Notes under the pieces: model-generated
What the model saw: only the letters and a program-made list of their open reading frames with translations
Database searches by the model: none
Told to the model about the DNA's origin: nothing
In this document: positions 46,501-60,700 of the stretch, piece by piece
Layout: each line of letters opens with the position of its first letter
Position numbering within the stretch: the stretch's first letter is position 1
Translations under genes and position numbers: made by a program
Assembly: GCA_021014325.1 (NCBI GenBank)
Contig: CM037467.1
Location: forward strand, 10,255,273 to 10,319,272
Direction of reading: 5' to 3'
DNA: 64,000 bases
From: Plazaster borealis
Lineage: Eukaryota > Echinodermata > Asteroidea > Forcipulatida > Labidiasteridae

Positions 46501-49500
46501 ACATAAAGTAGTATTACAACATCTCCCTCTTTTTGAAATTAACAAACTTGAACAATGTTTTAAATTATAAAGAAACTTAGGTAAAATTTGTTTCTTAACA
46601 GTTGGCTGATTGGTATGTAACTCACAAAACAATGTAAGTATCGACGGTGGTTCTCAAATAAGTATACAAACCTAGTTCATGGTTACAAAGCATTGTGGTA
46701 ACTCTATTATGTCTGTTTTTGCCAGCACAATACCAGAGACCTGCTGGGCTACAGCAGTAAGTGCATTGTTAGTTCACAATATCACTAACCTCTTTGTAAG
46801 TTTGTGTATACTTAGTTCACGGGTACAAAAAAAAAGTATTGTGGTAACTGTATTATAATCTGTTTGTTGCAATACTGCCCCCCAGTTGCATTTTTTCAAG
46901 AGATTGACGAAGGACTTTCTTCCAACAATGATTACAAAAAGTAAATCTGAATGTAAACAAATCCAAAAAATTAAGTCGGTGTTACTTTGAGTGGAATTAT
47001 TTTGCATAATTGTACAGCAGGTTTTTTTTTGAGCTCCTATATGGTGCCTATCCAAACCTGGACAAATGGACCGCCTGAATAAATCAAACAAATGTGTCTG
47101 GTAGGGACACTCCTTTGAGAAAATCTCAACTAAATTAAGGATCAATTTGGGCCGAGACGTGAGGAGAGTAAAGAAGTAGGACAATCGCTCACAGTGTTAC
47201 ATGTAGTTTCCACAAACTAAATTAAAGACAAATTTATTAATGCAAAATAATTACTAGTAAGAGAACTTGGGATTGTTTTAGGGGTATAGAAAGGTCCAAG
47301 GTCATGATGGTGAGTTGAAGGGTCTGCATAACATTCGTAAGAGTAAACATATAATTGTTCACAGATTTGCACAACAGACATGGTATAAAGATGGTCATGG
47401 TGGGAAACTCCCTTTGAAATATATTTGCTTGAAATGCAATAGTTTTTGAGAAATTAGTAAAAACAATTAGTTTTGATCTTGCAAACTTGTCCAAAACTCA
47501 AGGTTTGAAAACAGTGAAAACATTTAAGATTTGTTTCCACTTTTTTTTCTTCTCGTGAAAACAATTAGTTTTGATCTTGCAAACTTGTCCAAAACTCAAT
47601 GTTTGAAAACAGTGAAAACATTTAAGATTTGTTTCCACTTTTTTTTCTTTCTTGTGACTCCAACGACCGATTGAGCTTAAACTTTCACAGGTTTGTTACT
47701 TCATGTGTATGTTGGGTCATATCGAGTGTGGATACTGGTCTTTGACACTTACCCATGTGACATATGTGCTTTTAAAGCTTAATGGTTTCGGACAGTAACT
47801 CCAGTTACAAGTGACATTTGGATTGCAACATGGGTTGGGGGTTTGCCTTGGAGAAAGAGAAGTTTGGATTGTTTCAGGGGTGCAAAGGTCAAAAGTCAAG
47901 GTCGGGGTGGTGAGTTTTATATAATTCCAGGCCGTATCTCCGGTTACAAGTGCAATGTGGTGGGGGGTTGCCCTTTGGGAAAGGAAAGTTAGGATTGTTT
48001 TGGGGTGAAAAAGTCAAAGGGCATGGACACGGTGGTGAGTTCAATCCCACAGGTCAAATGTCAAGGTCACAATGCTCAGGTATAGGAACATGGTCTGGTG
48101 ATAATTTTGGATAGCTACAACGTGTAAAGGGCTGAGGGGTTTCAACAGCACCGCTGGTATTTGTATATTTTTGAAATCATCCTGGTCATCCTCATTATTT
48201 GACCACATTGTAAATTTAACATCATTCAATGAATAATAATAATAATAATGAAAACTTATAAAGCGCACAAATCCAACAAAGTGCTCATGGCGCTAAAAAA
48301 CAAACAATAACATTCAAATTATGTACAATAACCAAAATTAAAACGCAAGCCTAAGTTGAGAATAAATCTAGAACATGTGGTATAGAAATACAATACAAAT
48401 GCAATATATAAGAAAACATCGAAGGTAACAAAAATAACAAAATGCATGATCACTGACCACACCATCCCAAATTATAAGGGCACCCTCCGTTTTGATTTTT
48501 GCTGTCAATTTGTTTTAGTATGACATAAGGGTTGTCGGAACATCTATAGGGGTGTCGGAACATAGGTCGGAATATAGAGCAGTCCCCTGACATAAGATAT
48601 ACCAGCATTTACAAGTTATGGTGTTGCGCTACAGTATATAAATCTGAAACCATTAAAGTGATTTTGTCTCGGTAATCTCAGTGCACTCACTTCCTGAAGT
48701 ATCCTGGTGGTCACCAACCTTCTTCCAAGATTTTGATTAACAAATCCACATAGATGTCCACCTTATCGTAAACATTTTCATTACCCTTCAGCCCCATCTA
48801 GGCTGAAAGGGGTATATTTGTAATTGCCAGTAGGATGTCCGTGCATCTGTTTTACGCGTCCATCTGGCTGGCTGAAAACTTTTGATTCTGGACTGTGCTT
48901 GAGCTCAATTCAATTCACATTTATTTCCACTAACATATTTCCACAAATTACAGAACTACATTGTAATGCATATATAAAAGACAGAATAAGAATGAACTAG
49001 CGGGAAAGCGCGTGGAGGCAAGGCCCAAAATAAGCCAGGTAGCTTGTAGCGGCTTGCCTTTACATAACAAAATACATAAACTAAGGGTACATGCTTAGGA
49101 CAATACAAAGACAAAACAAACAGACAGTCAGACAGACGAATAAACTACTGGAGAAAATGACAATGACAAAGTATGCAAAAACTTAAAGGAGAAGAACGGT
49201 ATAGAAACTATGTTACATTCTGGGAAATAAGGAACTTTTTATAAGATGTTTTGAACCTATAGCCACAGAGGATGAGGCTTTGATAGACTGGTCAACCGAA
49301 TTCCAAAGACGAGGACCATAGTAACGAAGAGTATTGGATGTGTATGATGTGCGTGCGAATGGGACGTGCATGTTGTTACTAGATCTAGTGTTGTGGTCAT
49401 GAATGTCTTTATTATAGGTGAATATAGTGACATGTGGACATTGCAACTTGGGTGGGAGTTGTCCTTGGGGACTGTTGGGAAAGGAAGATTGGGATTGTTT

Positions 49501-52500
49501 TTTGGGGTGAAAAGGAAGGTGAAGGCCAGGATTGTGAGTTATTAGCTAAATGGTTTCCGGACTGTAACTCCAGTTAAAAGTGACATTTTGGACTTGCAAC
49601 TTGGTCACCTTCCCCCATGAACCCAATTAATTATCCATTGGGCCAAAAGCTTCTGCTCCACTTCCTTTCCCACCCGAAAACCCAAGCCCATAAATCACTC
49701 CAATGGTCTGCACACCCATACCCCCACTGACCACCGCCATGTCACTGTCAGTGACCAAACCTTACTCTTTCCCAAGATATTGTGAAAATCGAGTTTGTCC
49801 AGTGAGGGCGCCTTATAGCGCGCAAGTTGCAATTGGGTCACACAGGTGCGATCGCCTATAGTTTGGTTCGATGGGTTTTCACGTAGTTAGGTGCTAAACA
49901 GCGTTAGTGTGTTCTACGGGAACTCCCGTAGTTAGGTAGATATGGGTTAAAGGAGTTGTATACATTTGGTAATTAGAACCACTGTTTGTTTCAAATCTTA
50001 TGTATTTGTAGGTATAATACCATAAAACTAACCTTCGAAATTTCATTTCAAAAGGTGGTAGCGTTTTTGAGATATTGCCAAAAATCAGGAGCGGTTATGT
50101 CCAAGCAGGAAGAATAATCTACAATTGGAATACACAATTTCAGAAAAGTTTTCTGACAGAAACGTTTCTCAGATTCAAATTTGCTGATATATCTTTTTCG
50201 ATAACCACATTACTTCAGAGTGAAATGTTTTCTCAAAATGCTTTATAATATCAGAACCTGCTGTACTTCTTACCAAGTAAGTTTTTTATTGCCATTAATT
50301 TTATGAGTAATTACCAAACGTAAATACAGACCCTTTAATACATCTTGGTTTTAAATCTTTTTATTTCAACACAGTACCGGCAACATGCCAAGCTCGTTGG
50401 CCACACCGCTGCCGTCACAGTAGTTGAAGCGATGTACCTCCCAGACCAAGACGGCGGACTGTCCCCGACATCGAGGACCCTGATTGCCAGCGCCTCCGTA
50501 GACTCTACCGTCAGAATCTGGCAGCGGGAGGAAACGGACGGAGATTTCACCTGCCTGCAGTGTGTCTCATTTGGGAATGGATTCGCCCTGGACCTGGCTT
50601 TGTTTGTACTCCAGCGGCGAGGTACGATGCTTGTTGATTTTTTATGTATTTATTTTTTTTTTCCTGAATAATACTGTACAATTAAAATTTGCCATATCTG
50701 TCGTAAATGACACTCCTGGCACCGAATTATCAAATCAGGTGGAGAAGGTTATAAGAATAGTTGTATCTGACGAAGCAACCATAGTACAACACCTTGGAAA
50801 GGGGTACAAGGTGAGGTGGTGCTTATTGCTGCCAGACTGCACCACAAACACCAGGGCAAACCCTTTCTCTTAACAACAAGTGTACTGGGTTCTTTTACGT
50901 GCATTACACAACACACCTACAGGACCTACATGGCTTTACATCCCATCTGAAGGACGAAGCAATAACGGTCAAGTGTCTTGCTTCAGACACAAGTGTCAAG
51001 ACCGGGACTCGAACCCACACTCTGCTGATCAGAAACACTATGGAGCTTGAGTCCAGTGTGCTTGACCGCTCTCTGACCACAGCACGGCGCGTGGTTGTCT
51101 CCCAAAATGTATACGTTTGTTCATATCAGCCATGCATTGACACTCGTTGTTTTTGCGAATGATCTCCCAAAATTGCGTAAACCCTAAAAATGTCCTGGAT
51201 AGATTAAATTTGAGGGCGTAATGGCAAGGCGAATAAATCGGCTCTTTTTATGATGCATTCACATTGGTTTTAGCACACTGCGTGACCCTTAAAATTACCT
51301 TTTTGAACGTTCAAGTTGTGACCACAATAAAGTTGGGTAAAGTTGGGAAGTCAACCTTGACAGGGCTTGAAATTAACATTGGACCGCAGGCCCAAGGCCA
51401 GTGATTTTAGCCTCGGGCCAGTAAACTCATGACCGGACAAGTCAGGTGGTCTTGTGTTTTTGAATTGACTAAAAGTACCTCACTGTGTGATAATATCTTT
51501 CAATATCTTTCAGTGATGTTGAGTATTGAAGCATACTTAATACCATAAGACAAAATTAATGAAATATTTTCTTAGTGCTTGTTCAAATATAAACAGTTCA
51601 CTTGTACATTTTAAACTGTGTAGAAAGTTCTCTCTCATTACATTCTGGTCTTGTAAAATAAATGCTGGTCCAGTAAATATTGTAACCTACAAGCCCTGTG
51701 GTCTTGTGAATTTTTCCCTTAAATTCGAACCCTGCTTGAACCTGTGCATGGCTTGACTGCAGTAAATGTTTCTCAAATTTATAGTTTGCATTTTCTAGAT
51801 ATTCAATTTAGAGCTTAAAGGTATTATACAGGATTGGTAGAGCTGACAAAGTAGTCGCAGACAGTGTTAATGGTTTGTGTGATCAACCATACACATGAAA
51901 TAACAAACCTGTGACATTTTGGGCTTAATCCGTTGTGTGAGTCAGGAGAAAATAGTGAAAAACCATGCACAATTTTCAGTGTGTAAATACATTGAGTCCT
52001 TAATTTTGGTTGTAACAACCGAAATCAGCTGTTGCGTTTTTTTTAGGTTGTCAGATACAGTTTTCTCCAATATGACTTCATTTCAGAGGGAAATATTTCA
52101 CAGAAAAAATGGTTCTAGTATGAACTTCATAATCAGACTAAAATTAAACAATGATGTTTATTATCTTTACCAATCCTGTATAATACCTTCAAAATACAAT
52201 GGCATTACACATAATGATTAAGTGCAGGACAGTGCTAGGGTTAAAGGTGTATTCAGTATTGGTTCTCGTTTTTTGATCAAAGTTCCATTGTTGGCACTTG
52301 GTGGAGATGACACAAAGCTTCACTTCTACATTGAAGCAGATGACGGCCAGTTTGTGAGGAGCCTGTCCCTGACTGGGCACAAAGACTGGATCCGAGGAGT
52401 AGAAATCACTGCTGATGGTAAGAGAGAGAGGGTTAAAGATCGGGTACTCAGTAGCCCCCTCCACCCCCTCCACATACCCCAAATTACTGCTGATGGTAAG

Positions 52501-55500
52501 AGAGGGAGAGTTGGTAATGACTCTCATTCCTGAAAATAATTCAATTTGGGAGCCAGCAGTGTTTACGCAAAATGAAAGTCCAAGCCCCCAATCTGCTCCC
52601 CACTGAAAAAGGTTCTGAGCATTTCATTTCATTACATTTCATTAATTAATTCTGGTTGTGAAGCCATGGACTCTCAGAAAAGAGAACTTAATCACTATAC
52701 ACAGCCAAGAACCCCATAGAGAGAAGACAAAGAAGAAAGTTTCGGTTTTAGATGAGGGAGGAAAACCCCAGAGAACGATTCCAGGGAAAACCCACGCAAT
52801 CAGGTAGGGACTGAAAAACCCAATCCACATAGTGCCCCTGGTGGGATTTGAACCGGGGTCCTAGAGGTGGAAGGCGAGGAAAGATACCACTATCTGCAAA
52901 CCTGACAGCCCAACCTGACATGCAACTGGAAACACAAATATGTTTTAGTCAAAGCTGTCTGTTTCTCATCCGTTTTTCTCCTCGCCTCTTTGTAGACAAC
53001 GGAGATCTCCTCGTCGCCAGTTGCTCTCAGGATTGTTTCATCCGCCTGTGGAGGGTTGTCGCCGGGGTGCATCAAGAGCTGGAGACGGTCAAGGTCCTAG
53101 AGGAGGATACCGGGGAACTGAAGCTGAAGGGAAATACACTCTGTCCATCATGGGATGGTGAGTGGGAAGGGGAACCTGGGAAAGAGCCATCCACCACACA
53201 TTCCCTCCCCCTCCCCTGTCCCCAGCTTTAGGCCACGTTTGAATTGGCGTCTGTAGCTACGGCTACGGCTAGATTTCAGACTGGTCATTATGCGTTGAAG
53301 TATAGTACGTCCTTAGCAACACCCTTAGCCACAGTCGTAGCAGTAGCCGTTAGCCCCTTATTCGGATACAGCCTTAACAACCCTGATATATGGGCTTCCG
53401 GCTTCCCAACTGCGCCCAATTTCATGGCACTGCATACCACATTGGCTCGTTTACAATTTGAGAGTTGAAACAAGTTTTTGATGGACACTACAACATGTGC
53501 TTTTGGAAAAATTCAAGAGACGGCACAACATCGGCTCTTTTACAATTGAAAAATTAGGTTGGTAAGTTTTTTGAGAGACAGTACAGCATGTGCTTTTGGA
53601 AAATTCTGAGCTTACGGCTCCCAGAAGGTGGAATTCATGTGTTCCTACAAAAAATAGAGATTAAAAAGGATAACCGGAATTATCCCAGTCATGGGGAGCA
53701 GGCGGAAGGACCAGCTTCATACTTTCTTTACAACTACAAAATGTGTGGATCAATTCCGCTGATTTGTTTTTTAACTACCTTTATAAACACCCCTCTTTCA
53801 TATACTGTAGTGATTTCTGGGTGAGTGAACTCAAAGATTGACAAATAAATAGAGTGGGAAAGCTGGGTCACATTATAACGTGTACACACAAATCCTATTG
53901 TGTGCACAAAAACCTAATCCTTTCGAAATACACTGTTTTGAAAATTAGTGGTGAACCAATGTGTAAATCTCCAGAATGCTTCAATCTTTAGTGTGTGGGT
54001 CCAGGGAACATCTATTCATCTGTTCAGACCATTAGAACAAGAATTGTGCCCCCCAAACACAGTTATTTACCCGTATTTCAATCTGCCTCTCGTGCGCTCA
54101 CCGGGGTTCCAGCTTTGAAATTTTTTCCTGTTGCTGCTCGGTGGGTTAAAGGTTGGATTTGTAAATACTCAACAAATTAATGACAATAAAAACTTATTTG
54201 GTAAGAAGCACTGCAGCTGTTGACAGTATAAACTATTTTGAGAAACGATTCCCTTCGCAGTAATATGGTTTGGACAATTCATCACCACAAAACATTTGAA
54301 TCTGAGAAACTATTCATGCATGAATCGTTTCTCAGATTTCTGAGGGTTGGTGTCTAGTTGCGAATGCTGCGGCCAGAGATGCGGTTGGTACCTGCTGCCA
54401 CCTCGCTAAACGCGGATGGATTTGACGTTCTTGTGAAAGTATCGTGACAGTTTTTCGCTGTTTTCTCGGCAAGTAGACACTGTATTCAGTTGAAACTTTC
54501 TAGTGACTTTTATTGTATCCTTCTTTTACGTCAAACTATGACCCTACCTTTTAGTCAAAACCCAACAGAGCACGCTTTTTTCAATCTGGTCACCGTGGTC
54601 CAGAGGTTAGACTGCAGGACTTGCAATCACAAGGTTGTGGGTTTGAATCCTACCAAGCTAACCGCTGATTTTACAATGGACTAGAATAAGTATTGTCGTC
54701 TAGTTATAATGAATCACAATTTCTTGATTTGTGCAATTCATAATCATAGACGTTAAACCAATGTTTGTATGAGAGATATTGGCCGTGCCAGCTTGGCGTT
54801 TATATCCCCTTGTGGGAGTTTGCCGAGTTCCCTTGACAGGAAGATCATCTAAACAAACAACAAGTTCACATTATCAAAATCTGTACTTATTTTGTTGTTC
54901 CTAGGTGGTGAATTTTGTTTCTCTGTTGTATTGGAGAGTGTGATGGCTGGCCATGAGCAGTGGGTCTACAGCTTACACTGGCAACCCCCAACCTACAGGG
55001 GTAAGAACGGTACCCATGATTCTCTGCAAACCTTACTAGATTGTATCTCCTCCATGCAAAGTTTCAAATCCTACTCATGTACATGGTGTTACAGCAAACC
55101 AACTAGATTGTATCTCCACCATGCAAAGTTTCAAATCCTACTCATGTACATGGTGTTACTGCAAACCTTACTAGATTGTATCTCCACCGAGCAAAGTTTT
55201 AAATCCTACTCATGTACATGGTGTTACTGCAAACCTTACTAGATTGTATCTCCACCATGCAAAGTTTTAAATCCTACTCATGTACATGGTGTTACAACAA
55301 ACCTTACTAGATTGTATCTCCACCATGCCAAGTTTCAAATCCTACTCATGTACATGGTGTTACTGCAAACCTTACTAGATTGTATCTCCACCGAGCAAAG
55401 TTTTAAATCCTACTCATGTACACGGTTTTACTGCAAACCTTACTAGATTGTATCTTCACTGAGCAAAGTTTTAAATCCTACTCATATGGTGTTACTGCAA

Positions 55501-57779
55501 ACCTTACTAGATTGTATTTCCCATGCAACGTTTCAAATTCTACTCGGCCAAATGGCTGAAACTTGTTAAGATTATGTAATGGAATTTTAACATGTCGGTT
55601 TTATAATTATTTGAGTATGTGTTCTCGGCTGGTTGTGATTGGTCATGAGGGGACGGAGCATTTTGATTGGTTTATTGATATCTGTCCGACTTGCAGATGG
55701 AACGAGGTACCAGGAGCAGTGTCTTCTCTCGGCCTCTATGGACAAAACTATGATCATATGGAAGCTAGATAGCGAATCAGGAGTGTGGCTCGATCATGTA
55801 AGTTCTTTCATCATGGAATCTTTCCTCACTCTGAAACACAATATCGTTGGAACCAAATAAGCCAATAATGTTAAAGTTTCAACTTTGAAGTCATCTTGCC
55901 ATTACGGGTTGCTCTCGTTAGCCAGCAACTGGAATGAGTGCATGGTTCACTGGGGTCAAACTGCAGTTACAGATCCTTATCAGCTCTAATTATATAAACA
56001 ACCTGAGCCCAATTTCATGGCTCTGCTTACTGCCGAATTCTGCGCTTGCGATCACCATTCTTCGCTTACAGGGCAAGCGCAAAATTTCTGCACTAGCTGT
56101 GTAAGCGAAGAATGCCTAGTAACTTGGACTACGCACGCGCACAAGCAGAAATTCCCTGCTAACCTGTGAAATACGCTTGACGTAAGCGCAGAATTCCCTG
56201 CCTCTAACGTCCGTCGATATATCGATATTACTCAAATACTCGATACTATTTTGACATCGATATCGCCGATGTCACTTTTTTAATCATATCGAAATATCGA
56301 AATTTTCGATATATCGAAAATTTTCGATGTATCTAAAATTTTGATGTTCCTAAATGATATCGAAAACACCGAAAGAGTGTCAGATTATCCAGAAAATCTC
56401 AGGGTTTTAGTATTAGAAAAGCTGCCGTAGCTTACAACATTTAAGTAGGCGACCAACTGCGTGTTCTCTGTGTTTCTCCCGCGGCCCGCCGTAGCTTGCA
56501 CAGTTATCAATGCAGAAATGTTTACAGGCTTGCAGATAAATTCTCACAGCGTCTGGTTGCTGCCGCATCCAACAAGTAAAGCATAAGAAAAACCTCGGAG
56601 CCAGACTCTGTAGAACGTATAGCTCTACATTATGCACTGGGTCTGTATCTAGACTGTATATTATGTACATGTAGTGTATCGCGGAGCCAGACTTCATCCT
56701 TTTGATGCATGTGTTCTAGGCTAAACTCACCAAGTTGTGACTTCTGACGTGACGCATGTCTATTACTATTAGTATTAGAGTAGCGGGGCTTCTTTTCTAC
56801 CTCCATGGTTAGACAGAAGACGAGCTGGATATCTTTAATTTACAGGTAGATTTTCTATAAAACTACTATAAGTTAAATAATGAATACAAAGGCAACAGTT
56901 TGAAGCACCACATGCACGATGTTCCACTCTCCAGACTGTACAGCTGCTACACCAAAACACAAATCTCAAAGCCGCCTACAACTTGGTAAATTTAGCGCTG
57001 TTTTTAGGCTTCATGGGAAATAATCGATATATCGAGTATACTCGATATTGAATTTTCGATATATCGATTAGTAGAAAAACTGACATCGACGGACGTTACC
57101 TGCCTCCGTAAAGCGTCGATTCTTTGCTTACAGTAAGCGGGAGCCATGAAATTGGGCCCTGATAAGAATGGCCTTGCTGTGGCACTGTTGGACTGCCTGA
57201 ATGAACCTTGGTTGTTAGTAGTAATGGACAACATTTGTATGAGTTATTAAAGAGATATTTACACTGCATTATCACAAACTTTCCCGTGTACATGTATTGC
57301 CTTGCAGGTGAGAGTGGGGGAGGTTGGTGGGAATACGCTGGGTCTGTATGGGTGCCAGTTCAGCCCAGACGGGGGCGCCATACTAGCCCACGGATACCAG
57401 GGGGCGCTACATTTGTGGAAGAGGTCTGCATCAATTCCTGACAGGGTAAGAATCACGTTGGCACGCTTTTCGTGCTCTCTACAGAGCCTTTGAAAATTTG
57501 AAAATTCCAGCATCCCCTTGCAAAAATGTTTTCTCGCAGGCCTGTACTCTTCCAAAAATAAAAAAACTAAAAGATTTATCAAAACATCGGTGTGTCTTTT
57601 ATTTTTTGTTTGTCCTCGATCAGATCACCTCCGAGTGGTCTCCGTCCCCGGTAGTCAGCGGTCACTTCGGCGGCGTTCAGGACATCACCTGGGAGCCTGA
57701 AGATGGCGCATTTTTGATGAGCGTTGGTTTGGACCAGACGACGAGGCTGCACGCCCCGTGGCAGCGGGAAGGGCATCAG
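37520..57779 (+). CDS. ELP2: ELP2 exons 1-9: N-terminal propeller and start of the second
   Basis: WD motifs visible: [14 protein letters not shown] ... [13 protein letters not shown] (exon 2); [15 protein letters not shown] ... [13 protein letters not shown] (exon 3); [13 protein letters not shown] (exon 4) with [15 protein letters not shown] (exon 5); [13 protein letters not shown] (exon 6) with [13 protein letters not shown] (exon 7); [20 protein letters not shown] (exons 7-8); and [14 protein letters not shown] ... VGLDQTTRL (exon 9). Motif order is the same as in human ELP2. The exon 3-4 join (CGG CGA G/TT) restores [14 protein letters not shown], the equivalent of the human stretch before blade 4. 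The exon 4 acceptor (tgatcaaag at 52282) has a weak pyrimidine tract, but phase and homology fix it. Confidence 0.95.
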
Positions 57780-60700
57780 GTGAGGAGGGATAGTTTGTTT
57801 GTTTGTTTGTTTGTTTCTTTGTTTTGGTTTTTTTGGGGAGGGGTTAAAATTTGAAGCTTGCAGCAAAGGTCTCCTGACTAGACGAACTTTTTGAAAGTAT
57901 TAGAAAAACCAGAATGCAGCCATATTGTCTATATCATGCTGAATTGTCATCTGTCAGGTACCTGGCACACAACAGTGACAATGACAGTTCTATTTCGCAT
58001 GTCATAAAAGGGACCAGACTGTCTTCTTTCTTACAGCCTCTGTTTGGTTACACTGGGTCGAATGGAAGAAAAGAAAGATGGCCGCACCTTGATAAAGGCT
58101 AATAGTGAAATGTTGTTTCTCACTTAAAATATATCCCAGATGTTCACACAAAACAAGTATGCACCAATATACAACGTTTTTGCATGGATAATTTTGTGTG
58201 CGAGATACAACGTTTTCGCACTGACGCGACAAATCGCTCATTGATACTCTGTTTTTAAAGTGGCTAATAATTGCCTGTTAATATTTTTCACCCCCTTCCT
58301 CTGCTTCCTCTGCTCCTTTCAGACAACCTGGCATGAGATCGCCCGCCCTCAGGTCCACGGTTACGACATGCACTGTCTGACCCTCGTCAGCAGGTACAGG
58401 CTAGCTTCGGGAGCGGATGAAAAGGTTGGTGTCTTCATCTAGACAGAACTTGAACTCACTTGATGAAACAGTAATAGAACTTCCTAATCTGGGCTTAAGC
58501 ACAAAAAGTAGCTAAGCACATTGAAATACTGCTTATACCCAGGCTATTAAGGCTACCAGCCAAATTGTGATGTTAGATGCACAATCTCTGACTGGTATCC
58601 TGCTCATTTTTGCTTGGCATTGGATTGTATTGAAAGGTCAGAGTGTAGGAGGGTTGATTGTATACTGTGTAGATGAATTTACCAAAATGATATCATACTG
58701 ATAGCTCTCTCCTTTTACTTCTTTGTCAAAGGTTCTGCGAATATTTGATGCTCCGAGAAACTTCATAGAAAACTTTGGGCGAATATCCGGAGTGGACGTC
58801 ACTGAGGCCTTAGAGGACAGGGTAAGGTTGGTCGACTCATTGGAAAAAGTTACCAAGAGAAGGAGTGTTAAAAGAAGCATTATGTTTCTTTTAAAGGAGG
58901 CATACCCTTACGTATTTGATGATGTCGGAGGTGTTTTTAACCTTAAATTCTCTCTTATTTACTTGTATTTTCTCTTCTCCCTTCATGGTTCCGTTCCCCA
59001 CCCTACACAGAAGAAGAGCGACGTCCCTGAAGGAGCCAGCGTCCCCGCTCTGGGCCTCTCCAATAAAGCTGTCTTTCAGGGGGAGTCCGGGAAGGCCGCA
59101 TCTGAGAGAGAGATCTCACACCCTAGCGAGCTCTACCCAGAGATATACTTCAATCCCCTAGAACTAGCAGGTTAGCTGGAGAGAGTTTAATTATCATAAT
59201 AACCAGACATTGTGTTTTATGAAAACAAACACAGGTGTTTTGGCTGTAGGGCCGGAACATCTAATAATACGCAGTTCTTGTATAGCGCTTTATCACACCC
59301 TAGCGAGCTCTACCCAGAGATATACTTCAATCCTCTAGAACTAGCAGGTTAGCTGGAGAGAGTTTAATTATCATAATAACCAGACATTGTGTTTTATGAA
59401 AACAAACAGGTGTTTTGGCTGTAGGGTCGGAACATCTAATAATACGCAGTTCTTGTATAGCGCTTTATCACACCCTAGCGAGCTCTACCCAGAGATATAC
59501 TTCAATCCTCTAGAACTAGCAGGTTAGCTGGAGAGAGTTTAATAATAACAATAACTAGACAAAGTGTGTGTATGCCATCAGACGAAATTTGTACACAATT
59601 CTTGGTATGGGGGGGGAACACACCAGAATCTCCAGTGGGATATAATATCCTGCTACACCAGTTGTGGCTCCGTGTCAAAAACACATTTTTTAAAATTACT
59701 AAGGGAGCACAACCTGGATTCAAACCCCCCCCCAAGTTACAGTCCTTCCCCAAGCTTTGGCTTTGTAAAGGTCCTAGATGTGGAACCACTACAAAGATAT
59801 AATCATTTGACCTTTGACATTCCCCCCTTTCTGTCATTTATTCAGGTCCGCCCACAGAGGAGCACCTCTTGCAGAATACGCTGTGGCCTGAAAAACAGAA
59901 GCTGTACGGTCACAGCTATGAGATATTTAGTGTGGCGAGTCACCCATCGGGGAGTATTATTGCGTCTGCCTGCAAGGTAAGTGTTGACCCCTAGCTACTG
60001 ATACCCATTGTCTGCCATTTTGGAAGTCAAATTATTATTATTACTTATTTTTATATGTTTCTGGTAATGAAACCAAGGATGCCTCATGGATGCCTGAGGA
60101 AACCTGTAAACAGGGTGCTTGCTATGTGAACCAGAAACACCGGGGTTAACCCCTACTCTTCCATGATAAGTGTTCTGGGTTCTTTTACATGCACCACCAA
60201 TCCTAGTACACGGGACCTACCGGCTAAATGTCCCATCCGAAGGACAAAGCAATTATGGTAAAGTATCTTGCTCATGGATACAAGTGCCACGACCGGGACT
60301 TGAACCCACACTCTGCTGATCAGAAACACAAGAGCTTGAGTCTGACACGACAAATTGCATTCAAAAATAAGGTGTTTGTCTAACCATGTGTGCGTCACCT
60401 AACATGCGTACTACACAGTAACAAAGGAAATCTAACTCCAAACCTGGACTAGGTTCAAAGATGCATGGTCCGTTTTTTTTGCCAATTTGACCCCAACATT
60501 TATATTTAATTTTAAATAGCTATTTTTATAAATTTCGAGTTGTTGTACTTTTTTTCATTTAATAATAATAATAAATAATAATAAGACTTGTAATGCGCAC
60601 ATATCCACCCTGCTGGGTGTTCAAGGCGTTTGAATCAGTATTATCTGTCAAAACTTGTTTCGAGAAAAAGTTCTTTAATAATTCCTTGTTGGTGTTGGTT

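Larger units (their letters stand above)
40073..50374. other. 10.3-kb ELP2 intron 2
   Basis: Largest intron of the window. It holds a TIR element (40219), a minus-strand SINE (41143), the antisense sulfotransferase gene (41806-42708), a further TIR element (42792), a diverged foldback relative (43270-43500), paired TIR elements (44820-45540), a tandem duplication (45692), a perfect hairpin (46297), the smallest telomere-core element (48529) and a LINE 3' end (48906-49446). The rest is AT-rich with no further gene seen. Confidence 0.7.

Noticed and set aside
59293..59524. Extra coding exons in the ELP2 exon 12 triplication
   Set aside because: From the only plausible acceptor (TTCTTGTATAG) the frame meets a TAG before the donor; no homologous extra residues exist in ELP2.
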